Shown in pieces: positions 43,832 through 55,450 of a DNA stretch of 64,000 bases. Location of the stretch: assembly GCF_000699445.3 (NCBI RefSeq), contig NC_067196.1, positions 83,442,364 through 83,506,363 on the forward strand, given 5' to 3'. Both the position numbers and the translations under genes were made by a program. The DNA comes from Schistosoma haematobium. Taxonomy: Eukaryota; Platyhelminthes; Trematoda; Strigeidida; Schistosomatidae. The number at the start of each line of letters is the position of its first letter. The first letter of the stretch is position 1. A model generated the notes under the pieces. That model did not search any database, had not been told where the DNA came from, and saw only the letters and a list, made by a program, of their open reading frames with translations.

Positions 43832-45944
43832 TCATAGGAAACTGGTTTTCCAAAACAGAACTCCAAGTATGAAAGATACTATGTAGGTTAGGATATTTGA
43901 GAAGCACAGCGTTTGGCCAAGCAGCCGATGCTGATATGGAGTTCTCAGCAAGATACATATCCAAATTTTTAAAGGTTCGAATAGGAAGCACTTGCTTATA
44001 ACAAAATGTCTTGGACAATAAGTGTGAAAGCAAACTCCTAAAACACTGTCCAAAACGGTAAATTACTTGACTACATAGCTGTTTCAAATCGGTAAAGGTC
44101 TTGACAAAGTAGGAGAAAAGTGAGCACAATTCTTGAATATCTTATTTGTAAACCTTTTTACGTCATACTGCTGTGCTGTTGAATGTGGAAACTTTGACAC
44201 ATCAATACTATATGTCATATGTGGACTCTTCGGGTGGGTTCAATTTGTCTGTGAAATGAGTGTTAGTAACTCTCTATGCAATACTATTGAACAGAAAGAA
44301 ATAAAGAGCTTTGCGCTTCACTTGTTTTGTGTTTTTGAGTGTCTCATTAAAATAATAAAGGTCGACCTAAAAAACAACCGAGAACCATTTTCATCCCATT
44401 AGTCTAACCTCTACTGGTAGCTGACAAACGAAAACAGGTGGAGCGATAAAGACACCAACCTACCAGAGTATACTTCAAAAAGTAGTCAGTTCTGTATTGC
44501 TTTGGTTACAAAGCCTTATCTTTTAAGTTGATAGTTAGTAATAATCAAGGTACAGTAATGCATGTTAGCCCACGTTATCATATTATTTTAGAACACCGAA
44601 ATGAAACCAGCCAGACGAACTGTAAGTCAGTTAAGATAATACTAGTATCACTGACAATGAAGTAAACTAAGCACTCGAAAGTATGGTTCGAGAATGAGGT
44701 ATGTAAGCTACCAATACTTAGGTACCACTGTCTTAGAATGAAACTTTGTTTAAGATTGGACCACTGTCGAGACTACGTAATGGCAATTCAAATGTGAGCC
44801 TTCATCACTAAACGAAGTTGTTTAAAAACTTGGGGCGATTGGACTGGGATAATTACGTCAACTTTTCAAAGCCTTAACTGCTAGTCGAAGCCTCTTAACG
44901 CGGTGCTGAATTCCTTAGAACAGTTATATATAGTTGGTTACCATGTAACTCAGATCCGGTCATAAATGTACTTATTCCTTCTTGTCTAATAAATTCCATT
45001 TCATTTTTTAAAACGTCGGTTAGAAATATTTTCACTCTGGTTTTCCGCATTATTCCCTAGGCACTACTAAAATAAAGCGGTAACTTGGAGAAAATCATCT
45101 TCCAGTGCACCCCCTTCCATCGTGGAAAAACCTAAATACTTCTCAATATATGGCGACAATCTAGCACAACAGCCACATAACCATATCCTAAAAATTATTA
45201 AAATCCTAGACAGTTGTCTCACTTCCGACATTTAATACGACAACCTCGAAAAATAATTACGGTACTACGATCAACAACTACAACAATTAAGACGTATGTA
45301 CGAAATTGAGCATTATAGATGCTTATATCAGTTAAACTGATGATTTCTGTAGCAAATAAAACGAATTAGTATTGACATGCAATTAACATACAAGACAAAA
45401 GAAGCCAGTTATAATGTGCAACTTCTGGATTCCGAATTGATACAACCGAGTGGAAATCTTTACGGGAACATTAGGCGTGAGTTATCCGGTGTCCGTGGTT
45501 TGTAGGTATCAATCAAATGTACTGTGCACTGTTTAAGTTTTGTCTCACCACAAGGAAAAGCCTAGGTTCCTACTCACTTTCGACTCTCAATAAAACCTAA
45601 TCGTTTTTAGTGACCAAACTTTCAAAGATGAAACCGTTATCATATGCTGCAACGCTTACATATGCATTTACTTACATAAACGTGGTTTGAATTTCCGTCA
45701 GAACAAATTTCACAGACGAAATGGGCTCGTTAAAATATATTTGTGCAATAAGCAGACTAAAACCAAATACGCTAGCTAAATAGGATAGAAGAAAATTACA
45801 AGACAATATAGCTTTGAGAAATGGTAGGAAAACGAATAGAACCCAATATGTAAAGCATACAAAGTGAATAGAGCTTATGACATTTATGACAATGATCAGT
45901 AAACTAGTAATCAAGAACAGTTTAATACGTGTCCTTCGCATCGC
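43832..45944 (-). CDS. Candidate two-exon segment of an unrecognised multi-pass membrane protein (tentative)
   Basis: Exon 45944-45676 is preceded by a pyrimidine-rich acceptor (CCTTTTTTAG) and followed by a consensus donor (GTAAGT). It encodes about 89 residues from MRRTRIKLFL, with three hydrophobic stretches of membrane-spanning length. It ends in phase 2. An exon at 44045-43832 begins after an acceptor-like TTTTGGACAG, starts in the matching phase, and encodes about 70 residues including FLFEPLKIWICILLRT and a final hydrophobic segment NILTYIVSFILGVLFW before a stop. The intron would be about 1.6 kb. No family is recognised. AT-rich DNA often gives hydrophobic ORFs by chance, and the second exon is open in two frames, so this is only a candidate. 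Further upstream exons could lie at 46030-46640, where other open hydrophobic frames occur. Confidence 0.22.
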
Positions 45945-46744
45945 CTAAAAAAGGCCAAGACAAAATAATGAACCTGCAAAATGTCACACACAAAAGTAGT
46001 GATACACTAACGGTAACCTACACAATACTACAAAATGGGTGAAAGAACACAGCCGAGTTGAGCATAATAAAACTGATAGGGGATTTTATGTGTACAAACC
46101 AGCAAAAATGTGCCGGTATAATTAGATAGAAGATTCATGCAAGCCGCAAAAGGATGAAATAGTTTACGCTGCCATGAACCTGAAAAGACAGTAGTGTAAA
46201 AGCACTGACATATGCGATCATAAACACACTCACAAGAGTTGTATTTAAACTTCATACATTTATCAAAATGAGTTAAGTGGTAGCTGCTTAAAGAATGAAC
46301 AGCCTAAAATACACACTCAATTGTAAACGAAAGAATAAAGTATATGTTGACTGAATTTAATGAATTTCAAACATCACACAAAATTTAAAGGACCACTAGA
46401 ATACATTATAGTCCAGTAAGGGAAATATATGCAGTAATCATCACTTTTCTGACATTTTTAAGCGAAATCAATGGCAGTATAATCCATCCATACAAAAATG
46501 ATTGTCCATTCTTGTATAACTGACGGCGATGAATTTCATCAAAAGAGAGCATAACAAATACTGCTGGATAAACTGGTGATGTGGTAAGCTGAAATTTTAA
46601 CGACGGTATACACAATAGATTAAACTTTGGAACCAACACGAAATATAGTCTCTAGCCACAAATGAAACCAGGTGTAAAGTAAAAACAATCATCGGAGCAA
46701 GATTCCTGATCATCAGTTTTTACAAAAGGGGAATATTGAGAACA

Positions 46745-49700
46745 TTAAATTTTTTGAACTTTCTGACAAACTATTTGAGGATTAGAACGACGAATTTCTT
46801 CTTGACCTGACTCGCGGTAATCATAGGAACAATTGTGTGCATCAGAGTAGCGATGAATGCTACAGTATAGGCCACCACAGCGACAACTGAAACCTGAACA
46901 ATGAAAAGAGAAATAAACAGAACTGGGTTATAATAAACAAATCAAAATGAACTTGCTGTATAAATGCAAGATAGTAATTTTTGGAAGCATCAAACGACAC
47001 GATAATTAAAACGGTAGATATGATTACCTGTTAAACCCACACGTTTGTGACATACAGCACAGCGTGGTCTGGTTTTCGTTGCTGGTCCAGAAGAGGACGT
47101 GGATGCTGAGGGAAACAAATATACACAATAATCATAATAAGTATCGTAAATAAAAGTTCCGTATCGGATAGTGAAGCTTCACTATCGTTTTTATGACTGA
47201 CGTATGTGTCACGTTAAAAACCGAACCCGCAGTTTATTGATATGGAGACTACAAGTTGAGACGTTTTTCCATCTAAGTTCTGGTGAGTAGTTTATTATAT
47301 GTATTGGGGGGGGGTGCTGGGCTACAAACTCGTATTGCGAATGCAATGACTTAAGACTGGAAAAAATAAGTTAATTTCGGGAGTCCAATGGACCTTCAAA
47401 CCCAGAGTCTGGCAGACCAGTAAATTAACCTGCGACAGACAACCCTCGCAACACTAGGTTAATAAGACAACAGAACCAACGTCAAACTGTTTCATCATAT
47501 AGGACAGAAAATTGAATCCGTCCAAAGTAATAAGACATAACACCTACTTCATAATTCCTACAAGTATTTGCCCTTAGACGAAGATCAGCGGTAAGTCAAC
47601 AACTTCAAAGTTTATGAGATGAACAGGCGTGGAAGACATTATGATAAAAAGATGTGAAGAAAAATGGAACGAATAAGACGTTCAAATTTCCGGAGTTGAA
47701 GAATAGAGTTAATTCGTGTCACTATGGGTTTTGAGCCACTTATTTCTGCTTAGCAAAGGAAACTACACTATCGGAAGATTTAGATTGGCATCCAAACTTT
47801 ATGAAATGGTATCATATTTAGTCTTAGAGCCTTCTTTCTCTCTAGTAAATAGCTATTTTGTGTGAAGTTGATTTTGTCACAAAAATATCTTGGGAAAAAT
47901 TACCACAGTGCAATAGTAGTAGGCTACAGAAAGGTGGGGTGGGTGGGTGAGGGTCTTATATCTAGGGAACATTATAAAAAGCCCTTACATCACTACCAAA
48001 GAATGACGTAGTTATTAGACAAACCAACATCAATGGGATCCCCACTGGACGAACGCTGTTAGTTGACACAATCCATATAACGACTCACTGTTGACCCTCT
48101 CGTATAATTGGGGTTTGCCAGTCTTTGCTATAAGTCGGTTAGTCATTGTAAACTAAGAATTTGGTTTAATGACAGGGAAATAGAACTAGATGAGTAATCC
48201 TTATGTTTAGTTATAAAAATTGTGTTAATAAATGACTTTTCTTCGAAGGTAGTCCAACCAACACTAACTTGTCCATAGATTAGTTTTCTAGTGCCTACAA
48301 ATGCCCTGGTACGGCCGAGGGTGGGAAGAGTCAGCTCTCCCTTGCGAAATGCTCTCACATGGTCACGCGTATACAGCGACTGCCAGGGAAGTCCTGCTCA
48401 CTGCCTTCTCGCATCGGGTGTCGTTGAGAAAGGCGAATATCCGGCGCTTTAGCCGGGTTGGTTGGCACGGGGGACCCGCCTAGGAGAGTTGGAAAACCCC
48501 AATTCCAAACCAATAGTGCACATGGGCTCCAGCATTCTGAAGGAACAAGGGAGTATGAACCAATTGTCGGTCAACGGCTACCATGGGACTGTATCTCCTG
48601 AGGTTGCTCCACTACCTTGTCGATCAGACCTTTAGGTCGAAGGATCCGGGTGTGGCCCCCTAGGAAAACCATCCACTTCGGTTTGAGCACCCGGGCAGTA
48701 TCATAGCCCACACACAAATCAAGTGACCTGTGTAGCGCATATGTATTCGGTGCCCCTTTGTACCAATATTCGTGTTCAAATGAATAAAAATAAAGTTTTA
48801 TAGTACACACAATTGGTGTGGTTTTCCAAAGATTCACACTACTATTCTCTGCTGTAGTACCTATTAACTACAATTTAGTATTGTAAGCCATGATTAACAC
48901 TTACGCTGGATCGATTAGTCACTAATCAAATAACTTATTAGTTAAACTGTATTCGATCGTAATTGCCTCAATGACAACTACAAAATCTACAAGGATTAGG
49001 GATAGATTTGATGTTTTTTCTCTTAGTTTAGTGGCAGAGTTCAGTATAGCTGATACAGTTATTGGCCCAGCGAATAGTCCAAAGTATACGAGTACACTTT
49101 CTCGTTACGTCTCTTTTTGAACAAATATAAGAGTCAGAGTAATTGCTATAATTCAATATGCAAACGAATAAAGTCGAACGACCTTCAGTGAAGTTATTTT
49201 TCGCACCATAAGCTATTGAATACACTGATATGCAACCAGGATTAGTACATGATTCAACTAAAACCACTTTTAAACAAGTTTACTTTGTCTGCTAGGCTAA
49301 TTACATAAAAATAACGGCAGATACAACAAAACTAGGAAGTGAAAAATGCAACTAACCAGGAGAATCTGGTTTACTATCTGACTTTAGATCATCATTTAAA
49401 GAGTCCGGCAACGCTATAGAAGATACTCCAGTCTCTGCACGTAATTCAGTAGCTGGTGATGCAAGCGTTAGATTTGATTCTGCACTAAGGTTCAGCGAAG
49501 AATCTGTATGAGGATCGGAAGAAATCTTGATGGTCACAGGAGGTACCAATGAAGAATCACGTTTGGAGAAATTTTCACCTAAAAGGAAATAACCCCATGG
49601 AAATCAGCGGGATGGTTTACAGGATGAGGTGTAGGTGAATTGGTCGCAAACTACAAAACGTGGTAGTTTGGAGGTGTTACATATAACTAAATACTAAGTA

Positions 49701-50901
49701 CCTAAGAGTTTCATAATAACCCAAATTAGTAAGTTGGAGCAAGAATAAGGGTAATCAGACCTACGTGGCATTTTTACAAAATCACTACCTGTTGATCTGA
49801 ACTGTGTAGAGAACTATGGACCTTATGATTAGGACTCGTGAAATAATTAATGTAAACTAGATACAAGGTTAGATTGATGCATTAAGAAGTCCAAGATAAT
49901 CTGAATACTCAGGATTTACGTGGAGAGTAAATGAATCTTTGTCAGTGAGACAGATTTTGAGTCACATCACCTGTCTCCAGTTATTGGTTACGGTGATCGT
50001 GAGCGCTCATACTAATTAGTCTGTACCTACTACGACTCAGACTAACACCACTTAATAAGCATTTGTAACATCCTGACCATCCCAGTCGATGAATAGTCTT
50101 ACCAATGTCACTCCTGGTTAATACGATGGAATTATTATCAACGTTTTCCACTCAGTGGCTCAAAACACATATGAGCAACTATTAAGAGACATACAGGGTC
50201 AGATATCATTAATTCATCTATCTACTAAATTCAAAGGCAGCCGAGCGAATAAAATGAGATATCATATGGGGGGATTGTATTTTGTCCAAACGGTTACACA
50301 AAGGGCCTCACTGATCAGATCACGGCACGCACTTGGTGGACAGAGAGCAGTAGTCGTTTGAATAACTAGACCCTACATCCCAGAAATGTAAGCGAGACAG
50401 AATGTTTAATCCCCAACATGGTTTAAACACAGAACTAGTCCATAATTGTAATGAAAAAAACTGGCGACAACCAACTGAGATGGGATTTTACACACGCAAA
50501 GCAAGCCTGAGACTTTCAGAAATTCCTGAACTGGATGGATAAAACCCCTTTGCAATTAATGATACTGAGTGGGAAAATCCTAATTTAGGAATTCGTGATA
50601 AGGCTTAAGATACACTATATGTTTTAAATATGTAACTGCATATTAAGGAACCATCGGTAACCCAAAACCCAGAGCAGAAGCATATGTTACCTGAAGAGGC
50701 TGTAATCTTTACACTCCTTTCAGGAGACAGCTTATCTTCGAAGTCAGAAGTCACGCGAGAGACTGCTTGTACATTTTCCGCCTGGACCTGCATACTGCGA
50801 TGACACTTGGAGCAAAATCCATCAAAATTAGGACTTCCATAAAATCCACATCCTTTACGGCATAATAAAGGTATATTCTGCGACTGGTCATTTTCCTCCA
50901 T
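46745..50901 (-). CDS. ZFAND5/6-like: AN1/A20-type zinc finger protein, ZFAND5/6 family (4 coding exons)
   Basis: Exons: 50901-50691, 49578-49357, 47105-47028 and 46893-46745, together 660 nt or 219 codons plus stop. All introns are GT-AG and phase 1 (1112, 2251 and 134 bp). Residues 14-33 form an A20 finger with Cys 14, 18, 30 and 33 (C-x3-C-x11-C-x2-C). Residues 160-192 form an AN1 finger with Cys 160, 163, 174, 176, 181, His 184, His 190 and Cys 192, then the family's usual ending. The Ser-rich linker (about 70-155) is low in conserved features. Family members bind ubiquitin through A20 and act in proteasome-linked stress responses or ubiquitin signalling. Length matches the usual 205-215 residues. 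The ATG at 50899-50901 places A20 at the N-terminus as in relatives. An upstream in-frame ATG exists at 50998-51000 but adds 33 unlike residues. The AN1 finger is split by the last intron. A LINE-derived repeat lies antisense in intron 2. Confidence 0.93.
48298..48795 (+). mobile_element. Half-LINE, complete copy in intron 2 of the zinc-finger gene (antisense)
   Basis: It starts ATGCCCTGGTACGGCCGAGG, the same as the leader of the LINE at 41.7 kb (minus). It continues through the leader to CACACAAATCAAGTGA (about 48726), then jumps to the LINE 3' end (TGTAGCGCATATGTATTCGG, TTTGTACCAATATTCG, TGAATAAAAATAAA). It is about 0.5 kb with no coding region. It has both ends, unlike the 3.5-kb copy. The ORFs across it are spurious. 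Confidence 0.8.
49579..50690. other. Intron 1 of the zinc-finger gene
   Basis: Starts (minus strand) with GTAACA and ends with CCTTTTAG. A 68-codon plus-strand ORF at 50155-50361 has no domain. No known repeat was recognised inside. Confidence 0.7.
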
Positions 50902-51214
50902 TATATTTATATCAGTGTGATGAACAAATTGAATTTCTATAGCAGTGCGAATAAGATTTGTTAGTGGCACGTCAGTAGCAGTGGGGATTGTGTCATACAA
51001 GATATGGCAGGATGATGACTAAGGAACTACCGTTGGATAGGGCGCTTGGTAGCACTGAGTTATTTATAACAACAAACTAAAGATTGAGATATAAATTGGC
51101 ATAAAAGGTTTTGTTCTCATAAACAAGGATTTTTAACGCTTTGCTATAGGCTATTTCGCATCCGTGTTCCTTTAGACTAAGGATAGTATCACATTATGAT
51201 TTACTAATTTCTTT

Positions 51215-51340
51215 TCCTCTTTTATTGTTAGCATACCTAGGCTCCTGCCTGGAGGTTTTTGTGATCCCCTGCTACTAGACACGGAAGCCTGTTAAGCGAA
51301 AGCTTCTTTTATTCCGTCCACAACTATTTGAACCATTTAG
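51215..51340 (+). repeat. 125-bp repeat, partner at 61.4 kb
   Basis: Nearly identical in direct orientation to 61438-61561. Both contain CCTCTTTTATTGTTA, CCTGCCTGGAGG, GATCCCCTGCTACTAGAC, GGAAGCCTGTTAAGCGAAAG and TTTGAACCATTT. Similarity stops abruptly at both ends. No ORF. Family not recognised. The sequence identity is high for this window, suggesting a fairly recent spread. Confidence 0.85.
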
Positions 51341-52139
51341 AAGGGTTTTCGAAACTAATATTTTGAACCTAATGCAAGGTGCAGGAACGTTGAGTTTACT
51401 AAGAGAAGTAGATAGACAAATATTGGTTTCCAGTAATAGGATAGCTCGTCTATAGGCAGCTGAATCCTACGATAGTAAATTTATAGGCCACCGATTAAAT
51501 ACAAATGAGTCAGTGATGAAGACTTTGGCAACTAACAATACTCTCATGAATGTAGAATCAATGATCAGAGGCGCTCGTCACAAGGTTTGAATTTGCGTCT
51601 CCAATGTAGTTTCGTAGCTCCCCTATAGAGTGAGGAAGGAAACATCATATTTCCATACTCTATATGGAGTCGAATATTTTGCGAAATCTGACTCCAGTTA
51701 TATCGTATGAATGATTGTTGTCAAAATGTACACCTTGGCTATCCTCGTTCATTATTATCAACCTAACTCTCGTTGGTAAACATGGGAATTAACTAAATCA
51801 AATATGAGAATGTGCGTTTGAGTGTGCACACTTTGTACACTCATTGATAGGGGCATACAATCAGAGAATCACAGCAAATGAAGCGAAGAAGAGAAAGAGA
51901 AGCAAAACAAAAGTACGTACAGTAGAAAAGGTGTGTGAGCTACGTCCATTATCAATATTCACAGCTAGATAAAAATAGGTTGCAAACATGCGGTGAGTGG
52001 GATAAGAAGTGTACACTTATGCGCTCATATAAAAACAGTCAAGGTTGATAAGTGAATAATTAACAAGGTAAAAATGTGACTCAACTAGGATAGATAAATT
52101 GGCCTGTCCAGTAGCTAAAATAAGGTATATGGGCTTAAT
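51341..52139. other. No gene seen
   Basis: Region upstream of the zinc-finger gene. No promoter element could be assigned, and no repeat was recognised. Confidence 0.35.
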
Positions 52140-54780
52140 ATACTAGCCGCCACTGCAAATAAAATTCGCGATGACAAAGTGGAAAGCTCTACCGTCAAAC
52201 TGGCCAACAGCGAGCTTCAACGTTACGAGCGCAAGGTTCTCTTGAAAGGAATGCTTGTCACAGTTGGCGTAAAACTTTAGACCATATGGTACCAACACTC
52301 CCAGACCTTCATCATTCTATGATACCTTTAGGGAGGACTTATATGAGAGGAGTTTTATGCATAGTCTGCGACATGTCTCTGATGGACTACTTTACACTTT
52401 GAAGTGTTGAAATTTAATTCTGTTGTTATTCGCACAACTTTGAAGCCGAGTTACATCTTCCCGAAGTGCCAATTTATCATCTTGGTTGGGAACGTCTCTG
52501 TGAAGTTTCACATCTTCAGCCAAAAGTGGTGAATCGAACGATACCATAGCCTTAAATAGTCGATTATTTAGATATGAAGTAAACCAATTTGTTGACGATG
52601 ACCTAATACCTAACCATTTGAGCTTACTAATGAAACATACATTATTGACCTTTCCGAAAGCTTGTGAGAATTTATGGTTTATGACATCAGCTTTCCCATT
52701 TTTATCGAGGATGGTTGTTCAACTGTGCATCGCGGTCATCAGGTTGGTTAAATATAGGCTAACCATCCCTGAATCGGTGCTGTTAGTGAAGTGGAGTTTG
52801 TGGGTAGTAAGCGGTCACGTGGACCACCATATATCGAGAACTCCATAAGTTCTGAGCGTGTTGAGAGTAGTTGTTTGAAGATCCACTACGTCGACTTCCT
52901 TTAAAAGCTGGTGTGATGTGTTCCAGCTTTCAATTTTCTGGTTTAGTGCCTCGGTTTAGTGAATGTGAGAACATCATATCTAGTGGTTTCGCCAAGGTTA
53001 AAGCCTCTTCTCTTATTATAGCAGAACGAACCGTATCTGGGCAAGGAGAAATGTCTTTGTTCAAATGGTGTGGCCTCTGACACACCAACTCAGAGCTCAG
53101 GTTCACTTCCTAGAGTCAAGGTGAGTCCCAGGTGAAGCGCTCATCGATGTAGTTTGCATGGGTCAGTTGGATTGTTTGAAAATTTTCTTCCAGAAGGTCG
53201 GCGGCATCACTATTGTTGTTCTTTGAATCATTGTGACCTAACAACTGGGAAACTCATAAATTAAAGGGTAAACTCCCCAGATTACCTGACGTAGGTTACC
53301 CTGTAGAGCTGACACATCCAACCATCTGAAAATCCAATGCCTCTCTTTAGTAAGATGTTTTAGTCGCGTTTTGCTGGTAAAAATGAAGTCTATGACGGCG
53401 TGATCGCTTCTATGTAAGGAGGTCAGGATTGACAGGCTGTCGATTAGGGATTCTTCGTTTGTAAACATATAGTTTAATCATGGAGGCGTCCAAACGTTTC
53501 GCCAACGAGTTTCTATTTTCAATTTTTTTTGATTAATTCCAGATGTTCAGTGAAGTTGGAAGATAGAGCTTAAGTCGATTTGTTGCCTCCAATGTACGTG
53601 TGTTGAGTGAAGTTGACTTTATAAGACTGAAGTAACCTATAATCAAGATATGGGTGTAGCCGACACGAGTAGAGTAGGATAATCCTTCCAGCATATGACT
53701 TTCGTACTCGGTGCCACTTGTAGATGACTTCCACTAGACATCCTGAAGTATTGGGTGATCTCCATGGGCACCATGCAGACTCATCAACACTGGTTACCGT
53801 CTCTTATTCCTATTTTTCGTCACTTAGGAACCAAAACATACCGGTTATTGAGAGCTTCTGTCCATTAGTTTGTGAAGATCACCATGTTTCCCGCAAACTC
53901 TATCAGATGAACATTATCAGCGAAACCCAGTTCACACATCCCAATCATTTAGTTCAGTGTATCTACAACGTTTGTATATGGGCAGTTACTACTTTCAATT
54001 TGAAGCGCGTGAGCCTCTTCGTCCTATTTTTCCGAATGGGCTTTAAAAAATAGGGAAACAATCCAAGTCCACAGGGATTTCAGAGCTGGTAGCTCCTGTC
54101 CCTTCCACGGTTTTTCCTTGTTCTTGACAGTTTAAAAGTAAAATATTCAGTCCTAGTTTGCCTTTTGCCCAATCTGAACATTATGTGGCCTGTCCGGATG
54201 CATGTGAATTCCAGTTAATAGCCGACATCTTTTAACGCGAAATATTTTAAGAGCGTCAGCTGCCATCAAGGTGGATGCGAAGGTTGCCTTCATCTTTCTT
54301 GGTCACTCTCACCACTTGTTGGGTCAATAGTTCTTCAGCTTCAAAAACTGCTTTATGGACCTCCACTGAGGAATATCATAGCTTGCATATTCAGGGTTCG
54401 TGTTTCCTGGAAGATGTTGAACGATGATATTTCTTCCTCGCAAGGACGTCTCACGAGAATCCTTCTGATTGTTCTTGAAGAGACTGCGCTCAGAATATGG
54501 TATTTCTGGCAGTTTTCTTACATAGCTTCTTTATTTTTGTAGCTGGTCAGCAGATAATTCTCAATGTCAGCAGTGTTCGTGAATGTTACACGGAGGAGTC
54601 TTGGACAATCCTGGAGCCTTGTATCCTTTACTGATGTAAGCCGTGTAACTATTAGGGGCTCAATTTCTAGAAGTTTGAACTTCCTGTTCTTAACTCTGAC
54701 CAAAGCATACTGATTCTGAAGGTCATCCACCAGTTGGTGGACTCCTATCGTAGGCATTTCTAAATATTTTATTTAAGGCC
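52140..54780 (-). pseudogene. CR1-like non-LTR retrotransposon, ORF1 end to RT, degenerate
   Basis: Reading minus: 54757-54518 reads like the end of an ORF1 or leader protein (VTRLTSVKDTRLQDCPRLLRV, ENYLLTSYKNKEAM). Around 53650-53620 come remnants of an endonuclease (THILIIGYFSLI, cf. GDFN). 53468-53238 encodes TNEESLIDSLSILTSLHRSDHAVIDFIF (catalytic SDH motif) and KTRLKHLTKERHWIFRWLD. RT pieces follow: KLKWLGIRSSSTNWFTSYLNNRLFKAMV near 52620-52540, then, after an internal deletion that removes the catalytic YADD neighbourhood, LLAEDVKLHRDV, DDKLALREDVTRLQSCANNN near 52520-52400. The tail continues towards 52140. Many stops. The order and motifs point to the CR1/Jockey side of the non-LTR tree and not RTE. 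Confidence 0.75.
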
Positions 54781-55099
54781 CCAACTGTCAAAATTAACGG
54801 GATTCTTTCTCCCGTTTATACTACTTATGACCATAATTTTTACGCCCGAATCAACCTTGATATACTCATTTCTTAAGGTCACAGCTCATAACAAGTGCTC
54901 CATAAATTTACCTAATAACAGATATAAACTTCTTAAGAAACTGTATTGCTTAGATATTAAACGGGACCGGAAATCCAATAGAATAATTCCGAGTTTGGAT
55001 CTGGTGTACGTTTCCCGTGGTCGTATCGTGGGCGTGATGCCGTTTTTGGTACAGATCATGGAAACCGCACTCATATTGAGATGCCAGAACATAAACTTA

Positions 55100-55255
55100 A
55101 TTACTAACTCTCTGGGACTTCTGTAAGAATGTTATATCTTTTTCGACTTCATTTATTTAACAACCTTACTTGGGAAGCATACTGTAAGCAAATGAATGTT
55201 GTAACTTATAGGTTATGCTTGTAAAAATGTGTACCAGCTCTGGCAGAAATATATT
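55100..55255 (-). repeat. Inverted copy of the 56.7/60.1-kb repeat
   Basis: The minus strand begins TTTCTGCCAGAGCTGGTACAC and runs through GCTTACAGTATGCTTCC and GTTGTTAAATAAATGAA, matching 60141-60290. Confidence 0.75.
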
Positions 55256-55339
55256 ATGGTTATATCGTTATTGGTTGAAACATAGACACGCGGTTGGTAA
55301 CTACTGTCTCATTTAAGAACTTAACGTCTACTCTCCAAA

Positions 55340-55450
55340 ACATCCGTCTATAGCTCTTCTAGAGTTACGCCGGTCCCAAGCTCGGGTAAATGGAAGGATT
55401 GAGCATGATTTCGACAACCCCATCCTGTAGAAGAAGTCTTGCCAAAAAAC
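55340..55450 (-). repeat. Copy of the 11.9-kb short repeat
   Basis: The minus strand reads CAGGATGGGGTTGTCG, CATTTACCCGAGCTTGGGAC and AACTCTAGAAGAGCT. Confidence 0.6.

Noticed and set aside
43821..44129. 102-codon minus-strand ORF in an alternative frame of the candidate membrane exon
   Set aside because: No domain, and it needs a splice site not better than the one used for the other frame. Which frame, if either, is coding cannot be settled by eye.
46028..46639. Two hydrophobic minus-strand ORFs just below the zinc-finger gene's stop
   Set aside because: They may be 3' untranslated sequence of that gene or extra exons of the candidate membrane protein. Phases do not join cleanly to the 45.9-kb exon, so they are not listed as coding.
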